From an uncultured Lachnospiraceae bacterium (GTDB taxonomy: Bacteria; Bacillota; Clostridia; Lachnospirales; Lachnospiraceae), in NCBI GenBank assembly GCA_910588125.1, contig CAJUPI010000077.1, positions 1-13,532 on the forward strand: 13,532 bases of DNA. The letters run 5' to 3'. Both the position numbers and the translations under genes were made by a program. Positions 1 to 6,829 of this stretch are shown here, in pieces. The notes under the pieces are model-generated. The model saw nothing but the letters and a program-made list of their open reading frames with translations, was not told the DNA's origin and did not search any database. Numbering within the stretch: the stretch's first letter is position 1; the number at the start of each line of letters is the position of its first letter.

Positions 1-123
1 AAAAATCAGGGATTTTAGGAATTCTTGATCCCGAAACCGGAAAAAGCAGCAGACCATTTTTCCGCCTCTTCCCGCTCCTTTTTCCCTGGCGTACCTTCTG
101 AGAAAATTAACGGAATGACATTG
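1..123. repeat. Partial second copy of the long-palindrome element (right-hand portion)
   Basis: Bases 1-123 align with 6685-6806 in the same orientation, with one indel and scattered substitutions. Shared landmarks are the small hairpin AAAATC-AGG-GATTTT, the stretch GGAATTCTTGATCCCGAAACC, the stretch GTACCTTCTGAGAAAATTAA and the terminal GAATGACATTG. Similarity stops exactly at base 123, the same point where the terminal inverted repeat of the complete copy ends, so 123 is a true element boundary. The left part of this copy lies outside the window. It sits 18 nt beyond the prfC stop codon, so on the minus strand it is immediately downstream of prfC and could act as its 3' hairpin. Confidence 0.8.
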
Positions 124-141
124 CCCGGCCCCCTACTGCTT

Positions 142-1734
142 TTAATTTCTCCCGAAATTTTCCAGCACCAGCCCGGGATTCCTGTCCAATACCATCCCCA
201 CGCTCCAGCTGTTTACAAACAATAACAGCGGATTGCCTTTCAAATCCTTGATCCGTTTCATATCTGAGGTGCCCTGAATCTTCTCCACATCCACTTCCTC
301 CTTGTTGCCGATCCAGCGAATATATTCATATGGCAGCTTTTCTAACTTTACCTCCACATTATACTCATTCTCCAACCGGTAGGTCAACACCTCAAACTGC
401 AGCTCGCCCACCACCCCGACTAAGATCTCTTCCATCCCGGTATTGAACTCCTGGAATATCTGAATCGCACCCTCCTGGGCGATCTGGCTTACTCCCTTTA
501 AAAACTGCTTGCGTTTCATAGTATCCATCTGCCGCACTCTGGCAAAATGTTCCGGTGCAAAGGTCGGAATCCCTTCAAATTCAAACTTTTCATTCGAGAG
601 ACATAACGTATCCCCAATGGAGAAAATCCCCGGGTCAAATACTCCAATAATATCTCCCGCATAGGCTTCCTCCACGATCTTCCGATCCTGTGCCATCATC
701 TGTTGTGGCTGAGACAACCGCAGCTTTTTGCCGCCCTGGATGTGATTCACTTCCATGCCAGCCTCAAATTTACCCGATACAATCCTCATAAAAGCAATCC
801 GATCCCGGTGCGCCTTATTCATATTCGCCTGAATCTTAAAGACAAATGCCGAAAAGTCCTCCTTAAACGGATCGATCTCACCGGTCTTCGTCTTTCTGGC
901 TAACGGTGAGGTAGTCATCTGCAAAAAGTGCTGCAAAAATGTCTCCACGCCAAAATTCGTCAGTGCTGACCCAAAAAACACCGGCGACAGATTCCCGCGG
1001 CTGACCCGTGCCTGATCAAACGCATCGCTGGCTCCATCTAACAGCTCGATCTCATCCAACAGCTGCTGATGATAATCCGCCCCGATCACGCTCTCCACAT
1101 CCGTTCCTTCCAAATCAAAGGTCTTGGAATCCACCTCCTTCTGGCCTCCCATGGCTGCCGTAAAGGTAGTGATTTTTTTGGTATTGCGGTCATACACCCC
1201 TTTAAAATTCTTTCCACAGCCAATCGGCCAGTTGATCGGGCAGGTGCGGATTCCCAACACATTTTCTATCTCATCCATCAGCTCAAACGGATCTCTGGCT
1301 TCCCGATCCATCTTATTGATGAAAGTAAAGATAGGGATCCCCCGCATGACACAGACCTGGAACAGCTTGATCGTCTGCGCCTCAACCCCCTTCGAGCCGT
1401 CGATCACCATCACCGCACTGTCTGCCGCCATCAGAGTCCGGTAAGTGTCCTCTGAGAAATCCTGATGTCCCGGCGTGTCTAAAATATTGATGCAAAATCC
1501 GCCATACTCAAACTGCATGACTGACGAGGTGACTGAAATTCCCCGCTCCTTCTCGATCTCCATCCAGTCCGAGACCGCATATTTTGCCGCCTTTCTTCCC
1601 TTGACCGTCCCCGCTAAGTTGATGGCTCCTCCATACAGCAAAAACTTCTCCGTCAATGTCGTCTTACCGGCATCCGGGTGGGAAATAATGGCAAAGGTTC
1701 TTCGTTTTCTGATCTCTTCGTTAATATTTGGCAA
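142..1734 (-). CDS. prfC: Peptide chain release factor 3 (RF3)
   Basis: RF3 is a translational GTPase that recycles RF1/RF2 from the ribosome after peptide release. The 530-aa protein has the usual RF3 length. The GTPase motifs are all present: P-loop SHPDAGKTT (residues 18-26), RGIS switch I (64-67), DTPGH (86-90) and NKMD (140-143). The RF3-like C-terminal half ends in a short segment around SWSVGMVLDRNPG. The start is TTG at 1734. An in-frame TGA lies two codons upstream, so no longer start is possible, and AGGAGG precedes the TTG by about 10 nt. It is the last gene of the minus-strand run coaBC-esterase-prfC, 66 nt after the esterase stop. A repeat element follows its 3' end. Identification is secure from motifs and full-length similarity to the family. 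Confidence 0.96.
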   Translation of the reverse strand: MPNINEEIRKRRTFAIISHPDAGKTTLTEKFLLYGGAINLAGTVKGRKAAKYAVSDWMEIEKERGISVTSSVMQFEYGGFCINILDTPGHQDFSEDTYRTLMAADSAVMVIDGSKGVEAQTIKLFQVCVMRGIPIFTFINKMDREARDPFELMDEIENVLGIRTCPINWPIGCGKNFKGVYDRNTKKITTFTAAMGGQKEVDSKTFDLEGTDVESVIGADYHQQLLDEIELLDGASDAFDQARVSRGNLSPVFFGSALTNFGVETFLQHFLQMTTSPLARKTKTGEIDPFKEDFSAFVFKIQANMNKAHRDRIAFMRIVSGKFEAGMEVNHIQGGKKLRLSQPQQMMAQDRKIVEEAYAGDIIGVFDPGIFSIGDTLCLSNEKFEFEGIPTFAPEHFARVRQMDTMKRKQFLKGVSQIAQEGAIQIFQEFNTGMEEILVGVVGELQFEVLTYRLENEYNVEVKLEKLPYEYIRWIGNKEEVDVEKIQGTSDMKRIKDLKGNPLLLFVNSWSVGMVLDRNPGLVLENFGRN

Positions 1735-1800
1735 AGGTCAATTTCCTCCTATCCGAACACACCAGGGTACTGCCAGTTCTATTATGAACGTGTCCGCACA

Positions 1801-2640
1801 CTAGGCGTCCTGCTTTTTCTTCCACCGCTGATTCTCAATCCACGATTGTACCAGCAAAACCCAGCTTTGGCAACCCGGTTCCAGAAAATAATCCCGCGAA
1901 CCAGCGGTTTCCTCTGCCGCCAGTGAAAGCCCGTGACAGCCGGACGGGTAGATGTGCATCTCAAAATTTACATGATTCTTCTGCATGGCGCTTGCCAGCA
2001 GCAGACTGTTCTCCACCGGCACCGTATCGTCCGTCACCGTATGCCATAAAAATACCGGCGGCATCTGCTCGGTCACCCTCAGCTCCAAAGAGACTGCCTG
2101 TCCCAGCTCCGGCTGCGCCCCTTCGCCCAAAAGCTCCTCAAAGGAACCCGCATGACAGTATTCTCCGGAAGTAATCACCGGATAGCAGAGAATCAATCCG
2201 TCCGGCCGCACCTCCTCGGCTTTCCGGCCAATCCCCTCATATGTCACGGAGCGGTTCCAGAACGTACCAATGCTGCATGCCAGATGGCCGCCGGCCGAAA
2301 ACCCGCACACTAACACCGATTCCGGATCCACCTGCCATTCCTTGGCATGATCCCGTACAGTCGCAATCGCCAGTGCCAGCTCCCGCAGCGCCACCGGAAA
2401 ACGGTTTGGCGACACACTGTAATCCAGAATACAGGCATGACAGCCCATTGCCAGAAATTTCATCACGATCGGCTCCCTCTCCCGATCCGAACAATACTGA
2501 TATCCGCCGCCCGGCACCACAATCACTAACGGCCTCGTCCGCTCCGGCGATACACTGACCGGATCCAAAAGATATGCCGTCAGACGTGCCTCTCCCGTCT
2601 TCTGCCCCTGCACAGTCATGCTGATTCTGTCATACTTCAT
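1801..2640 (-). CDS. Alpha/beta-hydrolase, acetyl-esterase (BD-FAE/Axe) type
   Basis: This is a probable soluble serine carboxylesterase acting on small acyl or acetyl esters, possibly acetylated sugars. With the chosen ATG (279 aa) the oxyanion-hole motif PGGGY lies at residues 43-47, the nucleophile elbow GFSAGGH has Ser115, and the likely acid and base are Asp205 (in TVTDDTVP) and His236 (in PSGCHGLSLA). No signal peptide is visible. ATG 2640 was chosen because GGGGAGG lies about 11 nt upstream. A longer frame starting with GTG at 2688 adds 16 unremarkable residues and lacks an equally good site. The gene follows the coaBC stop by 56 nt on the same strand, and co-transcription is likely. 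The neighbouring genes do not reveal its substrate. Confidence 0.85.
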   Translation of the reverse strand: MKYDRISMTVQGQKTGEARLTAYLLDPVSVSPERTRPLVIVVPGGGYQYCSDREREPIVMKFLAMGCHACILDYSVSPNRFPVALRELALAIATVRDHAKEWQVDPESVLVCGFSAGGHLACSIGTFWNRSVTYEGIGRKAEEVRPDGLILCYPVITSGEYCHAGSFEELLGEGAQPELGQAVSLELRVTEQMPPVFLWHTVTDDTVPVENSLLLASAMQKNHVNFEMHIYPSGCHGLSLAAEETAGSRDYFLEPGCQSWVLLVQSWIENQRWKKKQDA

Positions 2641-2696
2641 ACTTGCCTGATCCTCCCCCATTGCTTTTGTTGTAACATTCCCTTTCACCCGTTATC

Positions 2697-3902
2697 TCAT
2701 CCCGGCAAATTTTTTCCGATGCCGAAAATCCGATCCAGAATCCGGTGCGCCACCTCAGACTTTACCATCTTCTCTAACTCCTGTACTTCATCCCGGGTAA
2801 TCATCGTCACCACATTGGTGTCTGTGCCAAAACCGGCGCCCTCCATTCTCAGACTGTTGGCCACAATCATATCCACTTTTTTCTTCTCCAGCTTGGCCCG
2901 CGAATTTTCCAGTACATTCTCTGTCTCCATGGAAAATCCGCACAAAAACTGGTCTTCCCGGCGATGTGCTCCCAACCAGGCCAGGATATCATCGGTTCGC
3001 TCCAGCGCAATACTCATCTCGCCGTCGCTCTTCTTTGTCTTTTCCTTCCCCACATGGATCGGGCGGTAATCCGCCACCGCGGCCGCCTTGATGACGGCAT
3101 CCTGCTCCCCGGCTACCGCCGTCACGGCCTCAAACATCTCACGGGCACTAATGACCGGCACTGCCTTTACCCCCAGCGGAACCGCCAGCTCCACCGGGCC
3201 GCTGACTAAAGTCACCTCTGCTCCCCGCCTCGCCGCTGCCTGGGCAATCGCATATCCCATCTTGCCGGTAGAATGATTCGTGATATAGCGGACCGGATCC
3301 ATAGACTCCCTAGTCGGTCCCGCCGTCACCAGAATCTTCTTGCCAGCCAAATCCTTTTTGCAGGCAATCTCCTGCAAAATATATTCCAGAAGCTGCCCGG
3401 GTTCCGGCATCTTGCCCGCTCCCACATCCCCGCAGGCCAGATATCCTTCCGCCGGATCAATGACCTTCATCCCAAATTTCCGGCAAATCTCCAGATTATC
3501 CTGTGTCACCGGATTCTCATACATCCGTGTATTCATGGCCGGCGCAATCAGCTTCGGCGCCTGGCACGCTAAAAATGTAGTGGTCAGCATATCATCTGCC
3601 AGCCCATGAGCTACCTTGGCGATCACATTGGCCGTGGCCGGCGCGATTAAAAATACATCCGCCCGCTTCGCCAGTTCCACATGTTCCACCTGAAACTGAA
3701 AGTTCCGATCAAACGTATCCATCAGGCATTTATTCCCGGTCAGCGACTCAAAGGTGACAGGTGTGATAAAATTGCCGGCATTTTCCGTCATAATCACTTC
3801 TACATTGGCATGCAACTTCCTCAGCATGCTGGCCAGATTAGGAATCTTATAGGCGGCAATCCCGCCGCTCACTCCCAGCACCACGGTCTTCCCCTGCAGC
3901 AT
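2697..3902 (-). CDS. coaBC: Bifunctional phosphopantothenoylcysteine decarboxylase / phosphopantothenate-cysteine ligase
   Basis: CoaBC carries out two consecutive steps of coenzyme A synthesis: ligation of cysteine to 4'-phosphopantothenate, then FMN-dependent decarboxylation to 4'-phosphopantetheine. The N-terminal CoaC domain shows SGGIAAYK (12-19), the conserved His74 in HVELAKRAD, PAMNTRMY (121-128) and the flap Cys157 in ACGDVGAGKMPEP. The CoaB domain shows GPTRE (195-199), ITNHSTGKMG with Asn209, KAAAVADYRP (272-281) and a KxKK-type lysine cluster at 286-291. At 401 aa it is full length. The start is ATG 3902, with AAGGAGG 5-6 nt upstream; a TTG at 3917 is in frame but overlaps the ribosome binding site. 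It diverges from coaX, which encodes the first enzyme of the pathway. Confidence 0.96.
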   Translation of the reverse strand: MLQGKTVVLGVSGGIAAYKIPNLASMLRKLHANVEVIMTENAGNFITPVTFESLTGNKCLMDTFDRNFQFQVEHVELAKRADVFLIAPATANVIAKVAHGLADDMLTTTFLACQAPKLIAPAMNTRMYENPVTQDNLEICRKFGMKVIDPAEGYLACGDVGAGKMPEPGQLLEYILQEIACKKDLAGKKILVTAGPTRESMDPVRYITNHSTGKMGYAIAQAAARRGAEVTLVSGPVELAVPLGVKAVPVISAREMFEAVTAVAGEQDAVIKAAAVADYRPIHVGKEKTKKSDGEMSIALERTDDILAWLGAHRREDQFLCGFSMETENVLENSRAKLEKKKVDMIVANSLRMEGAGFGTDTNVVTMITRDEVQELEKMVKSEVAHRILDRIFGIGKNLPG

Positions 3903-3915
3903 CGCGTCCTCCTTC

Positions 3916-3933
3916 AAGACAAACCATTGTCTT
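3916..3933. other. Small hairpin next to the coaBC ribosome binding site
   Basis: AAGACAA (3916-3922) and TTGTCTT (3927-3933) form a 7-bp stem with a 4-nt loop. In the coaBC transcript the stem ends directly before the GAAGGAGG ribosome binding site, so it could influence initiation. On the plus strand it is followed by four more T residues and so also resembles a weak intrinsic terminator. The function is inferred from position only. Confidence 0.35.
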
Positions 3934-3955
3934 TTTTCTAAAAATATGATAACTT

Positions 3956-3983
3956 AGTATAGCACAATTTTTTTGTATTTGAA
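3956..3983 (-). promoter_or_regulatory. Candidate sigma-A-type promoter of coaBC
   Basis: On the minus strand TTCAAA (3983-3978) and TATACT (3961-3956) are separated by 16 nt, close to TTGACA/TATAAT. A transcript would start near 3949 and carry a leader of about 47 nt ahead of the coaBC ATG. The -35 box overlaps the coaX ribosome binding site, so expression of the two divergent genes may interfere. No convincing plus-strand promoter for coaX was found in the same 92-bp gap. Confidence 0.4.
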
Positions 3984-3994
3984 AGGAGTTCCCC

Positions 3995-4759
3995 ATGATT
4001 TTAGCAATTGATATGGGCAATACCAATATTGTTATCGGCGGAATCGATTCCACGCAGACCTATTTTGTAGAACGCATCACCACCAACCATGTAAAAACCG
4101 GGCTGGAATACGCTATTAATATTAAAAACATTCTCGAAATCCACAGCATAGACAGATCCAAGGTAGAAGGCGCTATCATGTCATCGGTAGTCCCTCCTTT
4201 AAATGCGCCGATTTCCTCCGCTGTGAAAAAAATTTTTGGCTTCCGTCCCCGGCTGGTGGGCTCAGGCATGAAAACCGGACTCAATATCATTATGGATAAC
4301 CCCAAGACAGTGGGCAGTGATATGATTGTCGATGCCGTAGCCGTCTTAAAGGAATACCCGCTGCCGGCCGTAGTCATCGATATGGGAACTGCCACCACGA
4401 TGTCCGTGGTAGATAAAAAAGGCAATTATATTGGCGGCGTCATCTTCCCCGGACTTCGCGTCTCCCTGGACTCCTTAAGCAGCAAAGCTGCCCAGCTGCC
4501 CTCCATCAGCCTCGATATCCCGCAGAAGGTCATCGGCAAAAATACGATCGACTGCATGCGAAGCGGCATCATGTACGGCAGCGCCGGGATGATCGATGGC
4601 ATCATCGATCGGATGGAGGCCGAGCTTGGCGAACCGGTCACCGTGGTGGCCACCGGTGGCCTGTCCCGTTTTGTAGTACCGCTCTGCCGCCACCAAATCA
4701 TTTATGACGAGGCTCTGCTGATGAAAGGGCTCTGGATCCTTTATGAAAAGAACCGCTGA
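3995..4759 (+). CDS. coaX: Type III pantothenate kinase
   Basis: CoaX phosphorylates pantothenate, the entry step of coenzyme A synthesis, using an ASKHA (acetate kinase/hexokinase/actin) fold. At 254 aa it has the normal length for the family. Visible motifs are the N-terminal phosphate loop DMGNTN (6-11), the pantothenate-site segment DNPKTVGSDM (101-110) with the catalytic-base position Asp109, the adenosine/phosphate segment DMGTATT (129-135) followed by GGVIFPG (147-153), and ATGG near the C-terminus. The usual GADR motif reads GSDM here: the Arg that contacts pantothenate in characterised enzymes is replaced by Met110. AAAGGAG lies 6 nt before the ATG. It diverges from coaBC and is followed by sigG after 144 bp. 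Confidence 0.9.
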   Translation: MILAIDMGNTNIVIGGIDSTQTYFVERITTNHVKTGLEYAINIKNILEIHSIDRSKVEGAIMSSVVPPLNAPISSAVKKIFGFRPRLVGSGMKTGLNIIMDNPKTVGSDMIVDAVAVLKEYPLPAVVIDMGTATTMSVVDKKGNYIGGVIFPGLRVSLDSLSSKAAQLPSISLDIPQKVIGKNTIDCMRSGIMYGSAGMIDGIIDRMEAELGEPVTVVATGGLSRFVVPLCRHQIIYDEALLMKGLWILYEKNR

Positions 4760-4838
4760 CCGTTCTCTGCTATGCCTCCTCTGCCCGGCCGACAATCAGC
4801 CATGGGAAAAATAGGAAGTATAAACCTCCTACTTTTCG

Positions 4839-4868
4839 TGAATCATTTTCATGGAAGATCACATCATG
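4839..4868 (+). promoter_or_regulatory. Candidate sigma-G-type (forespore) promoter of sigG
   Basis: TGAATC (4839-4844) and CATCATG (4862-4868) are separated by 17 nt. This resembles the Bacillus sigma-G consensus (-35 GHATR, -10 CATHMTA) with one mismatch in each box. The predicted start near 4875 gives a leader of about 29 nt before the sigG ATG, a plausible geometry for autoregulation. The call rests on pattern match only. Confidence 0.35.
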
Positions 4869-4882
4869 ATCCAAAATGATTC
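4840..4882. repeat. Perfect 10-bp inverted repeat upstream of sigG
   Basis: GAATCATTTT (4840-4849) is repeated in inverse orientation as AAAATGATTC (4873-4882). The 23-nt space between them contains a smaller inverted repeat GATCA/TGATC. The arms enclose the candidate sigma-G promoter. It could be an operator, or a weak 3' hairpin for coaX, although no T-tract follows. Confidence 0.6.
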
Positions 4883-4903
4883 TCGAATGCGGAGGTATAT
4901 ACT

Positions 4904-5680
4904 ATGGCTGGTTATAAGGTTGAGATTTGCGGAGTCAATACAGCAAAGCTCCCGCTTCTGACAAACGAAGAGAAGGAAGAACTCTTTAAACGCATCCTGG
5001 ATGGTGATAAGGAAGCCAGAGAACAGTACATCAAGGGAAATCTGCGTCTTGTTCTCAGTGTAATCCAGCGATTTTCCAACAGCAATGAAAATGTGGATGA
5101 TCTGTTCCAGATCGGCTGTATCGGCCTCATCAAAGCTATCGATAATTTTGACATCAATCAAAATGTCCGTTTTTCTACTTATGCCGTTCCCATGATCATG
5201 GGCGAAGTACGGCGCTATCTGCGCGACAATAACTCCATCCGCGTCAGCCGCTCTCTGCGCGACACCGCCTATAAAGCCATCTACGCCAAAGAGGGCCTGA
5301 TGCGAAAAAACGCCAAAGAACCAACCCTGATGGAAATCGCCAATGAAATCGGCATCAGCAAGGAGGAAATCACCTATGCCCTGGACGCCATTCAAAGCCC
5401 CGTCAGCCTATATGAACCGATCTACACGGACGGCGGCGATCCGCTCTATGTCATGGATCAAATCAGCGACAAAAAAAATCTGGAAGAAAACTGGGTGGAA
5501 GAGATCTCCCTGCGGGAAGCCATGGAACGGCTTCCCCAACGAGAACGCCATATCATTGATCTTCGTTTCTTTGAAGGAAAAACCCAAACCGAAGTAGCCG
5601 AGGAGATCCATATCAGCCAGGCCCAAGTATCACGTCTAGAAAAAAACGCCCTAAAAAGCATGAGAAATTATCTGAATTAA
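4904..5680 (+). CDS. sigG: RNA polymerase sporulation sigma factor SigG
   Basis: Sigma-G directs late forespore transcription during endospore formation. The 258-aa protein carries the SigG-specific N-terminus KVEICGVNTAKLP (5-17). Region 2 follows, with NLRLVLSVIQRF (46-57) and the core-binding segment DDLFQIGCIGLIKAIDNFD (65-83). Next come the conserved STYAVPMIMGEVRRYLRDNN stretch (91-110), the VSRSLRDTAYKA stretch (114-125), and a region 4 helix-turn-helix with TQTEVAEEIHISQAQVSRLEK (227-247). The ribosome binding site GGAGG is 8 nt before the ATG. The gene stands alone between coaX and a convergent IclR regulator gene, not next to spoIIGA-sigE as in Bacillus. A shared 23-bp hairpin follows the stop codon. 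Confidence 0.97.
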   Translation: MAGYKVEICGVNTAKLPLLTNEEKEELFKRILDGDKEAREQYIKGNLRLVLSVIQRFSNSNENVDDLFQIGCIGLIKAIDNFDINQNVRFSTYAVPMIMGEVRRYLRDNNSIRVSRSLRDTAYKAIYAKEGLMRKNAKEPTLMEIANEIGISKEEITYALDAIQSPVSLYEPIYTDGGDPLYVMDQISDKKNLEENWVEEISLREAMERLPQRERHIIDLRFFEGKTQTEVAEEIHISQAQVSRLEKNALKSMRNYLN

Positions 5681-5740
5681 ACAGCCAGGCAAAGGATTAC
5701 ATCCTTCCAATCACGGCTGTAATCCTTTGCCTGGCTGTTT
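5679..5740. terminator. Perfect 23-bp hairpin, bidirectional terminator between sigG and the IclR gene
   Basis: Bases 5679-5701 are the exact reverse complement of 5718-5740, leaving a 16-nt loop. The 5' arm begins inside the sigG stop codon. The IclR gene ends at 5697, so its last codons and its stop lie within the hairpin. GGCTGTTT followed by TCTATATCTTT on the plus strand and GGCTGTTTAATT on the minus strand give short T-rich tails in both directions, as expected for a shared intrinsic terminator of convergent genes. Confidence 0.8.
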
Positions 5741-6455
5741 CTATATCTTTCTTGATTTCTTCCAGACGCTCTCCCTGCATCCGCGCGGTAGGGCCGGAAA
5801 TGCTGACAGCATAGCGAAAAATCCCCTGATAATCGGGGATTGCCGCTCCCACACAGCTCAAACCCATCTCCCGTTCTTCTCTGTCGTAAGCCAGACCCGT
5901 CTTCCGGATCTCGGCAATCTCGCAAAGCAGGCGTTCCTCGGTACAAATCGTATATGGCGTATAACGAATAATCCGGCTCTTTTTCCAGATCTTTGCGATC
6001 TCTGCTTCTGATAATCTGGCAAGTATCGCCTTTCCCGCCGCCGTGCCTGCCAAGGGCAATTCCATCCCGACATAAGACCCCGTAGCAAACATATTGGCGG
6101 ACGGCGTCACCTTGCCCAGATACCGGATATTCGTCCCCACCCGTTCCATAAAATGAGCCGTCTCCCCGCAGCTTTCTGACAGATCCTCCAAAAACGGCTG
6201 TACACGCTGTACCACATTATTATGCAGCTGCACCTGATTTCCCATAGCCAGAATTTTAAAGGTCAGATAATATTTTCCGTCCTGTTCCTGGGACACATAG
6301 CCAAGCCCTGCCAGCGTACCGAGCAGCCGGTGCACAACCGTGGGAGAAAGTCTTGCTTCCTGGCTGATTTCCCGCACTCCTGCCGTACCGGATTCCGCCA
6401 AAATCTCCATCACCTGAAAAGCCCGCTCCACAGACTGTACCGTCTCTTTTGCCAT
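5697..6455 (-). CDS. IclR-family transcriptional regulator
   Basis: IclR proteins are one-component DNA-binding regulators, usually of local catabolic genes. From ATG 6455 the protein has 252 aa, the usual size. It has a winged helix-turn-helix at about residues 7-60 (QSVERAFQVMEIL, then VREISQEARLSPTVVHRLLGTL). An effector-binding GAF-like domain follows, with the family stretches LPLAGTAAGKAILA and the GLAYDREE-MGLSCVGAAI region. The ATG at 6455 has AAAGGTGG 8 nt upstream; a GTG at 6467 is a less likely start. It is transcribed in the same direction as the large catabolic operon whose last gene ends at 6898, but is separated from it by a palindromic repeat element, so it likely has its own transcript. 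Control of that operon is inferred from position. Confidence 0.92.
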   Translation of the reverse strand: MAKETVQSVERAFQVMEILAESGTAGVREISQEARLSPTVVHRLLGTLAGLGYVSQEQDGKYYLTFKILAMGNQVQLHNNVVQRVQPFLEDLSESCGETAHFMERVGTNIRYLGKVTPSANMFATGSYVGMELPLAGTAAGKAILARLSEAEIAKIWKKSRIIRYTPYTICTEERLLCEIAEIRKTGLAYDREEREMGLSCVGAAIPDYQGIFRYAVSISGPTARMQGERLEEIKKDIETARQRITAVIGRM

Positions 6456-6494
6456 ATCCTCTACCACCTTTTCTTACACAGAACCAGTTGCGGA

Positions 6495-6808
6495 TTCAAT
6501 GTCATTCCGTTTATCTCTGAAAATACTCAGCCATGGAACAAGGACCGAAAAGCGGCGAGAAATGGTCTGCTGATTTTGACTTTGCAGGGATTTAGAAGTC
6601 CTTAAATCCCTGAGTTTTGCGTGGAAACGAAAATGCACACTGTCTGAGCGAAGCGAGTTTAGGCATTTTCGTTTCGCTTCTCGCAAAAATCAGTGATTTT
6701 AGGAATTCTTGATCCCGAAACCGGAAAAATCAACAGACCATTTCCCGCCGCTTTCCGGTCCTTGTTCCATGGCGTACCTTCTGAGAAAATTAACTGAATG
6801 ACATTGGA
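6495..6808. repeat. Long-palindrome element, MITE-like or structured-RNA element
   Basis: The ends are a near-perfect 13-bp terminal inverted repeat, TTCAATGTCATTC (6495-6507) and TCCAATGTCATTC (complement of 6796-6808). TGCGGA directly abuts both ends (6489-6494 and 6809-6814), as a target-site duplication would. Inside, 6531-6577 pairs with 6726-6772 over 47 positions with three imperfections. The centre contains two further perfect hairpins: CAGGGATTTA/TAAATCCCTG (6585-6594 with 6603-6612) and GAAACGAAAATGC/GCATTTTCGTTTC (6624-6636 with 6663-6675). A small AAAATC/GATTTT hairpin lies at 6686-6700. A second, partial copy occupies 1-123. No reading frame inside looks protein-coding. With its flanks it fills most of the 430-bp gap between the IclR gene and the catabolic operon. 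Confidence 0.8.
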
Positions 6809-6829
6809 TGCGGATTCTGTGTTTTTATT

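Noticed and set aside
3927..3963. Plus-strand promoter for coaX (TTGTCT ... TAACTT or TATAGC)
   Set aside because: Spacings or box matches are poor for every combination tried; not strong enough to annotate.
4804..4813. GGGAAAAATA, a perfect match to a sigma-F-type -10 element upstream of sigG
   Set aside because: No acceptable -35 (GYWTA) lies 14-16 nt upstream, so the match is probably chance.
4859..5395. 178-aa minus-strand reading frame opposite sigG
   Set aside because: It lies entirely against the highly conserved sigG coding sequence, has no family resemblance and no convincing ribosome binding site.
6474..6686. 70-aa minus-strand frame inside the palindromic element
   Set aside because: It is made from the inverted-repeat sequence, shows no protein-like motif, and the non-coding structure explains the region better.
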